This document shows positions 17,657-26,906 of a stretch of 64,000 nucleotides of DNA, one piece after another. Origin of the DNA: Kitasatospora sp. NA04385. Its GTDB lineage: Bacteria; Actinomycetota; Actinomycetes; Streptomycetales; Streptomycetaceae. Position 1 is the stretch's first letter. Every line of letters begins with the position of its first letter. The stretch spans positions 5,364,267 to 5,428,266 of the forward strand of contig NZ_CP054919.1 in assembly GCF_013364235.1 (NCBI RefSeq). The letters are read 5' to 3'. The notes below the pieces were generated by a model. That model was given only the letters and a program-made list of their open reading frames with translations. It made no database searches and had not been told where the DNA came from. A program made the translations under genes and the position numbers.

Positions 17657-17842
17657 TCAGCGCGAGACCTTACCGGCCTTGATGCACGAGGTGCAGACGT
17701 TGAGCCGCTTCGGCGTCCGCCCGATCACAGCGCGCACCGTCTGGATGTTGGGGTTCCAACGACGGGGGGTGCGGCGGTGCGAGTGGGAGATGCTGTTGCC
17801 GAAGCCCGGGCCCTTGCCGCAGACGTCACAGTTGGCAGCCAC
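17657..17842 (-). CDS. rpmB: 50S ribosomal protein L28
   Basis: 61-aa L28. It begins [15 protein letters not shown] after a GTG start at 17842, as in Streptomyces; three extra upstream codons are open but not family-like. Two CxxC pairs (CDVC, CTSC) make this the zinc-binding form. Streptomycetes often also keep a cysteine-free paralogue under zinc control. The promoter is probably TATGCT at complement 17910-17915. Confidence 0.96.
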   Translation of the reverse strand: MAANCDVCGKGPGFGNSISHSHRRTPRRWNPNIQTVRAVIGRTPKRLNVCTSCIKAGKVSR

Positions 17843-17909
17843 AGGAGTCACTCCAAGACTTCAGATCAGGTACTTGTCACTAGCCCGGGGTGCTCCAGGC
17901 AACCGGGAG

Positions 17910-17915
17910 AGCATA
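17910..17915 (-). promoter_or_regulatory. rpmB -10 element
   Basis: TATGCT on the minus strand, about 68 bases before the rpmB start, with TTGAGC 14 bases further up (a short spacing). It lies in the divergent gap between rpmB and the FakA-like gene. Confidence 0.45.
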
Positions 17916-18014
17916 CAACGGTGACTCCCGCTCAACGAAACTACCACGATCGCCGGGGTGATCGTTCCCCCGAGCTGGGCACGAGCCTGCGGCGGGCACC
18001 CCCGCGGGGGCCGA

Positions 18015-18020
18015 TAACCT
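18015..18020 (+). promoter_or_regulatory. Candidate -10 of the FakA-like gene
   Basis: TAACCT in the context CCGATAACCTG, the same word as upstream of the gene at 229, 65 bases before the GTG start. No clear -35. Confidence 0.3.
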
Positions 18021-18085
18021 GCCAGCATCGCCCCTCGCCACCGCGTCCTGTCGTGTTCCCGTGGCGTTCATCCGGAGGAGACCTG

Positions 18086-19705
18086 GTGCTGGACACCCTC
18101 GACGCCCCGGCCGTCCGCACCTGGTGCCGGCTCGCGCTGGCGGCCCTCGGCCAGGCCCGCGAGGAGATCGACGCGCTGAACGTGTACCCGGTGCCGGACG
18201 GGGACACCGGGACCAACCTCTACCTGACGGTGGAGTCCGCCGCCGAGGCGCTGGACGCGGTGTTCGCCGCCGCCGAGGAGCCCGAGCTGGCCGTCGCCGC
18301 GGCCGCCGCCGCCCGCGGCGCGCTGATCGGGGCCCGCGGGAACTCCGGCGTCATCCTGGCCCAGTGGCTGCGCGGCCTGGCCGAGGTGCTGGCCGACGGC
18401 GGCGAACTGGCCGCCGCGCTCGACCACGGCGCCCGCTCGGCCTACCGGGCCGTCGCCGTGCCGGTGGAGGGCACCCTGCTCACCGTCGCCGCCGCCGCCG
18501 CGAAGGCCGCCGACGCCGCCGACGCCGCGGACGGCCTGACCGGCCAGGCCCGGGAGGCGTACCGGGCGGCCCGGCAGGCGCTGCTGCTCACCCCCGGCCA
18601 GCTCTCCGCGCTGGCCGAGGCCGGCGTGGTGGACGCGGGCGGCCGGGGCCTGGTCGCCGTGCTGGGCGCGCTGGTGGACGCCGTCTCCGGGCAGCAGCCG
18701 ATGGGGCCGGTCGCGCTGCGCCGGGACGCCGACCGGGGCGCCCCGGTGGCGGGCTGCGAGAGCCACGAGCGGCCGCCCGGCTCCGGCCACCCCGCCTTCG
18801 AGGTGATCTACCTGCTGGAGGCCGGGGACGAGCAGCTGCCGCTGCTGCGCGAGCGGCTGGGACGGCTCGGCGACTCGCTGGTGATCGGCGGCGGCGACGG
18901 CCTGTGGAACGTCCACGTGCACGTGGACGACGCGGGCGCGGCCGTCGAGGCGGGCGTCGAGGCCGGCCGGCCCCACCGGATCAGGATCACCCACTTCGCC
19001 GAGGCCGCGGCCCGCTCCGGCGAGCGCGAGGAGACCGTCTCGCACGGGCGGGCGGTGCTCAGCGTGGTGACCGGCAGCGGGCTGGCGCAGCTGTGCGAGC
19101 AGGCCGGCTCGGTGGTGCTGGCGGCCGACCCGGACCGCCCGCCCGCCAGCGCCGAGCTGGTCGCCGCCGTGCACCGCTGCGGGGCCCGCGAGGTGGTGCT
19201 GCTGCTCAACGACCCCGAACTGCGCCCCGCCGCCGGCGCGGCCGCCGACCAGCTGCGCGAGGAGGGCGTGCGGATCGCCGTGCTGCCCACCCGCTCCCCG
19301 GTGCAGGGCCTGGCGGCGCTGGCCGTGCACGACGCCGGGCGGCGCTTCGACGAGGACGTGGTCGCGATGACCTCCGCGGCCGGCGCCACCCGGTACGCCG
19401 AACTGGCCGTCGCCGAGGGCGAGTCGTGGACGATGGCGGGCGTCTGCCAGGCCGGCGACGTGCTCGGCCTGATCGACGGCGACGTCGCGGTGATCGGCAC
19501 CGACCTCACCGAGACCGCGCTGACCGTGCTCGACCGGATGATCGCGGCCGGCGGCGAACTGGTCACCCTGGTGCTCGGCGAAGAGGCCCCCGACGGCCTG
19601 GCCGACCGGCTGATCGCGCACGCCCGGCGCACCCGCCCCGAGGTCGACACCGTCGCCTACCGCGGCGGGCGGGAGGCCGCCCCGCTGCTCATCGGGGTGG
19701 AGTGA
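18086..19705 (+). CDS. DAK2 domain-containing (FakA-like) kinase
   Basis: 539-aa protein. Residues 1-190 form a DAK2/DhaL ATP-binding domain with the metal-binding VPDGDTGTNLYLT and GARGNSGVILAQ. The middle and C-terminal parts (FEVIYLLEA, DSLVIGGGDGLWNVHVHVD, VTGSGL) match the rest of the FakA family. FakA phosphorylates fatty acids held by a FakB partner; no fakB-like gene is in this window, so the acceptor is inferred. GTG at 18086 has GGAGGAG 5 bases upstream. It precedes recG, the usual order in Gram-positive bacteria. Confidence 0.9.
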   Translation: MLDTLDAPAVRTWCRLALAALGQAREEIDALNVYPVPDGDTGTNLYLTVESAAEALDAVFAAAEEPELAVAAAAAARGALIGARGNSGVILAQWLRGLAEVLADGGELAAALDHGARSAYRAVAVPVEGTLLTVAAAAAKAADAADAADGLTGQAREAYRAARQALLLTPGQLSALAEAGVVDAGGRGLVAVLGALVDAVSGQQPMGPVALRRDADRGAPVAGCESHERPPGSGHPAFEVIYLLEAGDEQLPLLRERLGRLGDSLVIGGGDGLWNVHVHVDDAGAAVEAGVEAGRPHRIRITHFAEAAARSGEREETVSHGRAVLSVVTGSGLAQLCEQAGSVVLAADPDRPPASAELVAAVHRCGAREVVLLLNDPELRPAAGAAADQLREEGVRIAVLPTRSPVQGLAALAVHDAGRRFDEDVVAMTSAAGATRYAELAVAEGESWTMAGVCQAGDVLGLIDGDVAVIGTDLTETALTVLDRMIAAGGELVTLVLGEEAPDGLADRLIAHARRTRPEVDTVAYRGGREAAPLLIGVE

Positions 19706-19722
19706 CGCCCCGGCGTCACTCC
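19699..19722 (+). terminator. Hairpin overlapping the FakA-like stop codon
   Basis: GGAGTGACGCC (19699-19709) and GGCGTCACTCC (19712-19722) form an 11-bp stem with a CC loop that includes the TGA stop. It may terminate or attenuate transcription into recG. Confidence 0.55.
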
Positions 19723-19743
19723 GGTGGTGTGAAATGGGACGCC

Positions 19744-21954
19744 ATGGGCGCTCTCGATGAACCGCTGAAGGAACTGGTCGGCGACCGCACCGCGAAGGTG
19801 CTGGCCGAGAGTCTCAAGCTGCGCACGGTCGGTGACCTGCTGCACCACTACCCGCGCCGGTACGTCGAGCGCGGGCAGCTCACCAGCCTGGACGAGCTGG
19901 AGGTGGACGAGCACGCCACCGTGCTGGCCCGGATCGAGAAGGTCACCCTGATCCCGTTCCGCGGCCGCAAGGGCGACCGGCTGGAGGTGGTGGTCACCGA
20001 CGGCCGCTCGAAGCTCTCGCTGGTGTTCTTCAACCAGGGCTGGCGGCAGAAGGAGCTGCGCCCCGGCCGGCAGGGCCTGTTCGCGGGCAAGGTCGGCCTG
20101 TTCAACCGCAGCCGCCAACTCGCCTCGCCCGACTACCAGTTGATCGACGACGAGGAGGACTCCGCGGCGGCGAAGCAGTTCGCCGGGCGGCTCATCCCGG
20201 TCTACCCGGCCAGCTCCCAGATGCCCAGCTGGAAGCTCGCGCTGTGCGTCGGGATGGCCCTCACCAAGCACCTGTCCGACGTCGGCGAGCCGCTGCCCGC
20301 CGCCCTGCGCGCCGAGCACGGCCTGATCCCGCTGCCCGAGGCGCTGGAGCTGATCCACCGCCCGCACAGCCAGGCCGAGAAGGAGCGCGCCCAGGACCGG
20401 CTGCGCTGGGACGAGGCGTTCGTCCTGCAGGTCGCCCTCGCCCGGCGCCGGGCCGCCGACTCCGCGCTGCCCGCCGTCCCGCGCCGCCCCGTCCCCGGCC
20501 GGGTGCTGGACGCCTTCGACGACCGGCTCCCGTTCACCCTCACCGACGGCCAGCGCAAGGTCTGCGCCGAGATCTTCGCCGACCTGGCCACCGAGCACCC
20601 CATGCACCGGCTGCTCCAGGGCGAGGTCGGCTCCGGCAAGACGCTGGTGGCGCTGCGCGCGATGCTCGCCGTGGTCGACACCGGCGGGCAGGCCGTGCTG
20701 CTCGCCCCCACCGAGGTGCTCGCCCAGCAGCACCACCGCTCGATCGTCGAGATGATGGGGGACCTCGCGGAGGCCGGGATGATCGGCGGCTCCGAGATCG
20801 GCACCCGGGTCGCCCTGCTGACCGGCTCGATGGGCGCCGCCGCCCGCCGCGGCGCGCTGCTCGACATGGCCTCCGGCAAGGCCGGCATCGCGATCGGCAC
20901 GCACGCCCTGATCGAGGACCGGGTGCAGTTCGCCGACCTCGGCCTGGTCGTCGTCGACGAGCAGCACCGCTTCGGCGTCGAGCAGCGCGACGCGCTGCGC
21001 GCCAAGGGCGAGCAGCCCCCGCACCTGCTGGTGATGACGGCCACGCCGATCCCGCGCACGGTCGCGATGACGGTCTTCGGAGACCTGGAGACCTCCGTCC
21101 TGGACCAGCTGCCCTCCGGCCGCTCGCCGATCTCCACCCACGTGGTGCCCGCGCTGGAGAAGCCCAACTTCCTCGTCCGGGCCTGGGAGCGGGTCCGCGA
21201 GGAGGTCGGCAAGGGCCACCAGGCGTACGTGGTCTGCCCCCGGATCGGGGACGAGGAGGAGCCGGCGAAGGGGAAGAAGAAGCGGAAGGAGGAGCCCGAG
21301 GAGGTCGATGCGGGGGCCGGCGCGGACGGCGAGGAGCGGCGGCCGCCGCTGGCCGTGCTGGAGACCGCCGAGAAGCTCGCGAAGGGGCCGCTGGCCGGGC
21401 TGCGGGTGGAGGTCCTGCACGGCCGGCTCGCGCCCGAGGCCAAGGACGACGTGATGCGCCGCTTCGCCGCCGGGGAGGTGGACGTGCTGGTCGCCACCAC
21501 CGTCATCGAGGTCGGCGTCAACGTCCCCAACTCCACCGTCATGGTGATCATGGACGCGGACCGGTTCGGCGTCTCCCAGCTGCACCAGCTGCGCGGCCGG
21601 GTCGGCCGCGGCTCCGCCGCCGGGCTGTGCCTGCTGGTCAGCGACATGCCCGCGGCCAGCGCCGCCCGGGCCCGGCTGGACGCGGTGGCCGGCACCCTGG
21701 ACGGCTTCGCGCTCTCCCGGATCGACCTCGAACAGCGCCGCGAGGGCGACGTGCTCGGCCAGGCCCAGTCCGGCGTGAAGTCCTCGCTCAAGGTGCTCTC
21801 GGTGCTGGAGGACGAGGACGTCATCGCCACCGCCCGGGCCGAGGCCACCCGGCTGGTCGCCGCCGACCCGGAGCTCGCCGCCCACCCGGAGCTGCGCACC
21901 GCCCTGGAGAGCCTGCTCGACGAGGACCGCGCGGAGTACCTGGAGAAGGGCTGA
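19744..21954 (+). CDS. recG: ATP-dependent DNA helicase RecG
   Basis: 736-aa helicase that remodels stalled forks and branched DNA. The N-terminal wedge/OB domain (about 1-200) is followed by helicase motifs: GEVGSGKT near residue 300, VVVDEQHRFGVEQR, MTATPIPRT and QLRGRVGRGS. A charged stretch near residue 515 (KGKKKRKEEPEE) is a lineage-type insert in the second helicase domain. Length is normal for actinobacteria. ATG at 19744 has no good ribosome binding site; TGAAAT lies 8 bases upstream. Confidence 0.97.
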   Translation: MGALDEPLKELVGDRTAKVLAESLKLRTVGDLLHHYPRRYVERGQLTSLDELEVDEHATVLARIEKVTLIPFRGRKGDRLEVVVTDGRSKLSLVFFNQGWRQKELRPGRQGLFAGKVGLFNRSRQLASPDYQLIDDEEDSAAAKQFAGRLIPVYPASSQMPSWKLALCVGMALTKHLSDVGEPLPAALRAEHGLIPLPEALELIHRPHSQAEKERAQDRLRWDEAFVLQVALARRRAADSALPAVPRRPVPGRVLDAFDDRLPFTLTDGQRKVCAEIFADLATEHPMHRLLQGEVGSGKTLVALRAMLAVVDTGGQAVLLAPTEVLAQQHHRSIVEMMGDLAEAGMIGGSEIGTRVALLTGSMGAAARRGALLDMASGKAGIAIGTHALIEDRVQFADLGLVVVDEQHRFGVEQRDALRAKGEQPPHLLVMTATPIPRTVAMTVFGDLETSVLDQLPSGRSPISTHVVPALEKPNFLVRAWERVREEVGKGHQAYVVCPRIGDEEEPAKGKKKRKEEPEEVDAGAGADGEERRPPLAVLETAEKLAKGPLAGLRVEVLHGRLAPEAKDDVMRRFAAGEVDVLVATTVIEVGVNVPNSTVMVIMDADRFGVSQLHQLRGRVGRGSAAGLCLLVSDMPAASAARARLDAVAGTLDGFALSRIDLEQRREGDVLGQAQSGVKSSLKVLSVLEDEDVIATARAEATRLVAADPELAAHPELRTALESLLDEDRAEYLEKG

Positions 21955-22059
21955 GGCGGGTCGTTCGGACACCCCGGTTGTCAGTGCCCCGGGAGAGAAT
22001 GGAGTTGTTCGGGGCGCACTCCACGTCGCGTCCCCGGCGCGAGAACTGGGGGTCATTGC

Positions 22060-22569
22060 ATGGCATTCCGTCACCTCAACGAGCTCCCGCTCGGCGACAA
22101 GGTCTTCCGGATCGAGGTCGCCAGCGAGGACGACCGCGAAGTCGCCCTCACCCTGACCGGCTGGCGCGAGGGGGACTCCGCCAACCCGGTCGCCTCCGGC
22201 AAGCTCCGCCTCCCGGTGGAGGACGTCGCCTCGCTGCGGATCGCGCTCAACCGGGCGCTGCGCGCGCTGGCCATCGTCGCCGACGTCTCCGAGCCGATCC
22301 CCGACCGGGACGTGCTCCGCGAGCTCTACCCCGGCCACGGCTCCCCCTGGGTGCCGCAGCACGAGGAGGAGCTGGTGCGCCGCTTCCACGACGGCGACAC
22401 CGTCGCCCGGATCGCCGCCCGCTACGGCCGCACGCCCGACTCCGTCCGCACCAAGCTGCGCGAGCTCGGCCACGACCCGCGCCGCCCCGAGTACTGCCCG
22501 CCCGACGGCTGCCTGTCCTGGTCGCGCTACGCCTCGCCGACGCTGCTGGGCGCCGCCTCCAGCGAGTAG
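22060..22569 (+). CDS. Hypothetical protein with C-terminal helix-turn-helix-like region
   Basis: 169-aa protein. The first half is beta-rich (KVFRIEVASEDDREVALTL). The second half holds EEELVRRFHDGDTVARIAARYGR, a helix-turn-helix-like segment of the kind used to read DNA, followed by TPDSVRTKLRELG. Two cysteines near the end (YCPPDGCLSW) may bind metal. No family name can be given. ATG at 22060 has GGGGGT 5 bases upstream. It sits between recG and rsmD on the same strand. Confidence 0.75.
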   Translation: MAFRHLNELPLGDKVFRIEVASEDDREVALTLTGWREGDSANPVASGKLRLPVEDVASLRIALNRALRALAIVADVSEPIPDRDVLRELYPGHGSPWVPQHEEELVRRFHDGDTVARIAARYGRTPDSVRTKLRELGHDPRRPEYCPPDGCLSWSRYASPTLLGAASSE

Positions 22570-22662
22570 GCCCCGCGCGGGGGAGCGCGCGCCCGGCCAC
22601 GGCCGCCCGGGTCGGCTATGGTCGGGCGCGCAGCACCCTCCACCCGCAAAGGACCCAACGCC

Positions 22663-23247
22663 ATGCCCCGCGTGATCGCCGGCCGTGCCGGAGGCCGCCC
22701 GCTCGCCGCGCCGCCCGGCCGCACCACCCGCCCGACCTCCGACAAGGCGCGGGAGGCGATGTTCTCCACCGTCGAGGCGCTGGCCGGGCCGATCACCGGG
22801 GCCCGGATGCTCGACCTGTTCGCGGGCAGCGGCGCGGTCGGCCTGGAGGCGCTCTCCCGCGGGGCCGCGCACGCCCTGCTGGTGGAGGCCGACCCGGGCG
22901 CGGTGCGGACGGTGCGGGAGAACGTCCGCGCGCTGGGCCTGCCCGGCGCCGAGGTGCGGGCGGACAAGGCCGAGAAGGTGATCGCGGGGCCGCCCCCGGC
23001 CGAGCCGTACGACCTGGTCTTCCTGGACCCGCCGTACGCGGTGGAGGACGCCGCGCTGCGCGAGATGCTGGTCACACTCCGCTCCGGGGGCTGGCTGTCC
23101 GAGCACGTTCTCGTCACCGTGGAACGCAGCACCCGTGGCGGCGAGTTCGGCTGGCCGGACGGCTTCGAGGGGCTGCGTTCGCGCAGGTACGGCGAGGGCA
23201 CGCTCTGGTACGGTCGCGCCGCCGACGGGGCTGATCAAGACTCGTAG
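22663..23247 (+). CDS. rsmD: 16S rRNA (guanine(966)-N(2))-methyltransferase RsmD
   Basis: 194-aa SAM-dependent methyltransferase acting on 16S rRNA. It begins [34 protein letters not shown] binds SAM, and FLDPPYA is the catalytic N/DPPY motif. ATG at 22663 follows AAAGGA; TATGGT at 22617 may be the -10. It stands just before coaD, a conserved bacterial pair. Confidence 0.95.
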   Translation: MPRVIAGRAGGRPLAAPPGRTTRPTSDKAREAMFSTVEALAGPITGARMLDLFAGSGAVGLEALSRGAAHALLVEADPGAVRTVRENVRALGLPGAEVRADKAEKVIAGPPPAEPYDLVFLDPPYAVEDAALREMLVTLRSGGWLSEHVLVTVERSTRGGEFGWPDGFEGLRSRRYGEGTLWYGRAADGADQDS

Positions 23248-23279
23248 CAGAACATCCCGCCCCACAAGGGAGCACACGC

Positions 23280-23765
23280 ATGCGCCGCGCCGTCTGTCCG
23301 GGGTCCTTCGACCCCATCACCAACGGACACCTCGACATCATCGAGCGGGCCTCGAAGCTGTACGACGTGGTGCACGTGGCGGTGCTGATCAACCGGAACA
23401 AGCAGGGCATGTTCTCGATCGAGGAGCGGATCGCCCTGATCGCGGAGACCACCGCCCACCTGGGCAACATCGAGGTGGAGTCGCACAGCGGCCTGCTGGT
23501 GGACTTCTGCCGCGAGCGCGGCATTCCGGCGATCATCAAGGGCCTGCGGGCGGCCGGCGACTTCGACTACGAACTGCAGATGGCCCAGATGAACCACGGG
23601 CTGACCGGCGTGGAGACGCTGTTCGTGCCGACCTCGCCGACGTACAGCTTCCTCTCCTCCAGCCTGGTCAAGGAGGTCGCCTCGCTGGGCGGCGACGTCT
23701 CCCACCTGCTGCCCGACACGGTGCACCGCCGACTGGTCGAGCGGATCGCCGAACGCCGCAACTGA
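23280..23765 (+). CDS. coaD: Phosphopantetheine adenylyltransferase
   Basis: 161-aa enzyme joining ATP and 4'-phosphopantetheine to dephospho-CoA. [17 protein letters not shown] holds the T/HxGH nucleotidyl-transfer motif, and [12 protein letters not shown] is the second substrate loop. ATG at 23280 follows AAGGGAGC. Length is normal. It lies 32 bases after rsmD. Confidence 0.97.
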   Translation: MRRAVCPGSFDPITNGHLDIIERASKLYDVVHVAVLINRNKQGMFSIEERIALIAETTAHLGNIEVESHSGLLVDFCRERGIPAIIKGLRAAGDFDYELQMAQMNHGLTGVETLFVPTSPTYSFLSSSLVKEVASLGGDVSHLLPDTVHRRLVERIAERRN

Positions 23766-23895
23766 CCCCGGGCGTTGCGGGCGGCGGGGTGAGTGGCCGT
23801 ACAGTCTGTAGTCCCGCACCCGGGGCCGCAGCCGGCGGTCCTCGGGCACTGCCTCCGCCGCACCTCGGCGGCACACGGAAAGACTGAAGACGCCC

Positions 23896-25080
23896 GTGGA
23901 CGTGCAGCAGAAACTCGACGAGATCATCGCCGTGGTCGAGAAGGCCAAGGCCATGCCGATGTCGTCGTCCTGCGTGGTCAACCGTGCCGAGTTGACCGGA
24001 CTGCTCCGGGAGCTGCGGGAGGCGATGCCCGCCGAACTCGCGCAGGCGCAGTCGGTGGTGGCCGACCACCAGCAGATGGTGGCCGATGCCCGGGCGCAGG
24101 CCGACCAGATCATCCGCGGCGCGCACGACGAGCGCGGCTCGCTGATCTCCGACACCGAGGTGGTCCGGCAGTCGCAGGCCGAGGCGGACCGCATCCTCAC
24201 CGAGGCCCGGGCCGAGGTGCACACCAAGCGGGCCGAGGCCGACGACTACGTCGACTCCAAGCTGGCCAACTTCGAGGTGGTGCTCACCAAGACGCTCGGC
24301 GCGGTCGGCCGCGGCCGGCAGAAGCTGCGCGGCGAGTCCGGGGTGTACGAGCCGGAGGCGGACGGCACCGAGGACGGCGAGGAGTTCCGGCCGCGGATCA
24401 GCCCCAGCCCGGAGGCCGACGAGTACGTCGACGTGAAGCTGGCCACCCTGGAGGCGGTGCTCTCCGCCACCCTGGAGGCGGTCGGCAAGGGCCGCGACAA
24501 GCTGCTCGGCAAGGCCCCGATCGACGAGCTGGGCGCCTACCTGGCCGCCGCCGACGAGGCCCAGCAGCTCAAGGACCGCGCCGAGGCGGTGGCGGCCGGC
24601 TTCGCCGCCGTCGACGGCGGGAGCGGCGCCGGCACCGACGAGCAGCAGCAGAACTGGTACGCGGACGTCCCGCAGCAGCAGTCCTGGCCGGAGCAGACCC
24701 CGGCCGCGGCCGGCTGGCAGCAGCCCGGCGAGGACCCCTCCCCGGGCTCCGGCTGGGGTGACCCGCACGCCCAGCCGCAGAGCCCGCAGTACGCCGAGGT
24801 GTACGGCGGCGGCTACGACCCGGCCGCGGCCCCGCAGACCGACCCGTACGGCCAGCCCTACGGGCACCAGCAGCCGGTGGACCCGTACTACCAGCAGCCG
24901 CAGTACCAGCAGCCGCAGGGCTTCGACCAGTGGGGCAACCCGCTGCCCGTCGACCCGTACGGCTACCAGCCCCAGCAGCAGGCGCAGCTGCCCCAGCAGC
25001 AGGCCGGGCTGGACGAGACCAGCTTCTTCGACACCAGCATGATCGACATGACCAGGCTCCGGGAGCTGGGCGGCCGCTGA
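23896..25080 (+). CDS. SepIVA/DivIVA-like cell-division coiled-coil protein
   Basis: 394-aa soluble protein. Residues 1-115 are a coiled coil (MDVQQKLDEIIAVVEKAK; HQQMVADARAQADQIIRGA). Next come two copies of a 32-residue unit, ADDYVDSKLANFEVVLTKTL and ADEYVDVKLATLEAVLSATL, each ending in a GRG-x-KL-like helix. The last 150 residues are rich in Gln, Pro and Tyr (YQQPQ units). Mycobacterial SepIVA, needed for cell-wall growth, lies in the same place before DUF177 and rnc, so a role in polar growth or septation is likely. GTG start with a weak GGAAAGA site. Confidence 0.82.
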   Translation: MDVQQKLDEIIAVVEKAKAMPMSSSCVVNRAELTGLLRELREAMPAELAQAQSVVADHQQMVADARAQADQIIRGAHDERGSLISDTEVVRQSQAEADRILTEARAEVHTKRAEADDYVDSKLANFEVVLTKTLGAVGRGRQKLRGESGVYEPEADGTEDGEEFRPRISPSPEADEYVDVKLATLEAVLSATLEAVGKGRDKLLGKAPIDELGAYLAAADEAQQLKDRAEAVAAGFAAVDGGSGAGTDEQQQNWYADVPQQQSWPEQTPAAAGWQQPGEDPSPGSGWGDPHAQPQSPQYAEVYGGGYDPAAAPQTDPYGQPYGHQQPVDPYYQQPQYQQPQGFDQWGNPLPVDPYGYQPQQQAQLPQQQAGLDETSFFDTSMIDMTRLRELGGR

Positions 25081-25261
25081 GGGGCGAGTTGGGTTCGGCG
25101 CGGACTCTCCGGTAGTCTGACCACTCCGGCCTGTTCGCGCCGGGTCCGCCGTGCGCCCGCTTCCGGGCCGCCGGGCCTCGGGAACCGCCGTAACGCCGCA
25201 GGAAGCCGAAAACCCGCGCCGCGCAGGGATGCGCGCCGCCGCAGCAGGAAGTCAGGAAACC

Positions 25262-25855
25262 TTGAACCGCCTCGACCACCGCGACCCCCTCGTGTTCGAC
25301 ACGCACGAGCTCGGCCGTCGCCCCGGATCGCTGCGCAAGGTCGCCCGCACCCTGGAGGCCCCGGCGGAGCTCGGCATCGCGGACGTGATCGGCGTTCCGG
25401 AGAAGAGCGAGATCACGCTGGAGCTCCGCCTGGAGTCGGTGGTCGAGGGCGTGCTGGTCACCGGCACCGCCGAGGCCCGCGTCACCGGCGAGTGCTCCCG
25501 CTGCCTGGAGCCGGTGGAGGACGACCTGGAGGTCGACTTCCAGGAGCTGTACTACTACCCGGAGTCCGAGGAGCGTCACCGCGCGATCGCGGGGGACGAC
25601 GTCGACGAGGAGTCCGAGGACGAGACTTACCGCCTGGAGGGCGATCTGTTCGACCTCCAGCCGGTGCTGCGTGACGCGGTGGTGCTCGCACTGCCGCTGC
25701 AGCCGGTGTGCCAGGACGACTGCCTGGGTCTGTGCTCCGAGTGCGGAGCCCGCCTGAGCGACGACCCGTCGCACCACCACGACGCCGCCGACCCCCGGTG
25801 GGCGGCCCTGCAGGGACTCTCCGCCGCCCCCGGCGACGAGGGTGACGAGGAATAA
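25262..25855 (+). CDS. DUF177 (YceD-like) protein
   Basis: 197-aa protein of the DUF177 family, which precedes rpmF in most bacteria and is linked to 23S rRNA/large-subunit biogenesis. Features are LVFDTHELGRR near the start, the SRCLEPVEDDLEVDF block and the Cys-rich end CQDDCLGLCSECG, a likely zinc site. I chose TTG at 25262 because AGGAA lies just upstream and related proteins begin here; ATG at 25229 would add 11 unlikely residues. TAGTCT near 25113 is a possible -10 for the DUF177-rpmF-rnc-mutM operon. Confidence 0.88.
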   Translation: MNRLDHRDPLVFDTHELGRRPGSLRKVARTLEAPAELGIADVIGVPEKSEITLELRLESVVEGVLVTGTAEARVTGECSRCLEPVEDDLEVDFQELYYYPESEERHRAIAGDDVDEESEDETYRLEGDLFDLQPVLRDAVVLALPLQPVCQDDCLGLCSECGARLSDDPSHHHDAADPRWAALQGLSAAPGDEGDEE

Positions 25856-25904
25856 GACACAGCGCTGCCCGTGAGGGCCTCGCCGTAGAACCAGGAGATT
25901 TACC

Positions 25905-26078
25905 GTGGCTGTTCCGAAGCGGAAGATGTCGCGCAGCAACACGCGTCACCGCCGTTCCAACTGGAAGGCCGTCGTGCCCGCGCTCGTCGCGTGCGACCGC
26001 TGCCACGAGCCGAAGCTCTCGCACATCGCGTGCCCGAGCTGCGGCACGTACAACCGTCGCCAGGTCCTCTCGGTCTGA
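25905..26078 (+). CDS. rpmF: 50S ribosomal protein L32
   Basis: 57-aa L32, beginning [18 protein letters not shown] after GTG at 25905 with AGGAGA 6 bases upstream. Two CxxC-type pairs (CDRC, CPSC) form the zinc site. It lies 49 bases after DUF177 and 20 before rnc, the standard order. Confidence 0.97.
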   Translation: MAVPKRKMSRSNTRHRRSNWKAVVPALVACDRCHEPKLSHIACPSCGTYNRRQVLSV

Positions 26079-26098
26079 TCGGCGGGGTGCACGGATCG

Positions 26099-26893
26099 AT
26101 GTCGGACAGTGGCAGTTCCTCCCGCAAGCCGAACCCCGGGACCAACGGGGGCAAGGGCGGTGGGCCGGCTTCGACCGAATACGACGTCCTGGAAGGGCGC
26201 CTCGGGTACTCGCTCGAGCGCGCCCTTCTGGTACGCGCCCTGACCCACCGCTCGTACGCGTACGAGAACGGCGGGCTGCCCACCAACGAGCGCCTGGAGT
26301 TCCTCGGCGACTCGGTGCTGGGCCTCGTGGTGACCGACACCCTCTACCGCCTCCACCCGGAGGTCGCCGAGGGGACGCTCGCCAAACTCCGCGCCGCGGT
26401 GGTCAACTCCCGCGCGCTCGCCGAGGTCGGCCGCGGCCTGGACCTCGGGGCCTTCATCCGGCTCGGCAAGGGCGAGGAGGGCACCGGCGGCCGCGACAAG
26501 TCGTCGATCCTCGCGGACACCGTCGAGGCCGTGATCGGCGCCACCTACCTCGACCAGGGCCTGGACGCGGCCACCGAGTTCGTCCACCGCCTGTTCGACC
26601 CGCTGATCGCGGAGTCCGCGCAGCTCGGCGCCGGCCTGGACTGGAAGACCAGCCTCCAGGAGCTCACCGCCTCCGTCGGCCTGGGCGTCCCCGAGTACGT
26701 GGTCACCGAGTCCGGCCCGGACCACGAGAAGACCTTCACCGCCGCCGCCCGGGTGGCCGGCGAGGACTACGGGTCCGGCAGCGGACGCTCGAAGAAGGAA
26801 GCCGAGCAGAAGGCCGCCGAGTCCGCCTGGCGCGCGATCAAGGCCAAGCACGAGGCCGACCGGGCCGCCGGCGAACCCGCCGCGACGGTCTGA
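26099..26893 (+). CDS. rnc: Ribonuclease III
   Basis: 264-aa double-strand RNase that matures rRNA and controls antibiotic genes in Streptomyces (AbsB). After a disordered 25-residue start, the catalytic signature [15 protein letters not shown] and the DTVEAVIGA segment supply the metal-binding acids. The C-terminal dsRNA-binding domain spans about residues 180-250 ([26 protein letters not shown]). ATG at 26099 chosen; GTG at 26087 is an in-frame alternative. Only 13 bases separate it from mutM. Confidence 0.97.
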   Translation: MSDSGSSSRKPNPGTNGGKGGGPASTEYDVLEGRLGYSLERALLVRALTHRSYAYENGGLPTNERLEFLGDSVLGLVVTDTLYRLHPEVAEGTLAKLRAAVVNSRALAEVGRGLDLGAFIRLGKGEEGTGGRDKSSILADTVEAVIGATYLDQGLDAATEFVHRLFDPLIAESAQLGAGLDWKTSLQELTASVGLGVPEYVVTESGPDHEKTFTAAARVAGEDYGSGSGRSKKEAEQKAAESAWRAIKAKHEADRAAGEPAATV

Positions 26894-26906
26894 CGGCGGT
26901 CGCGCC

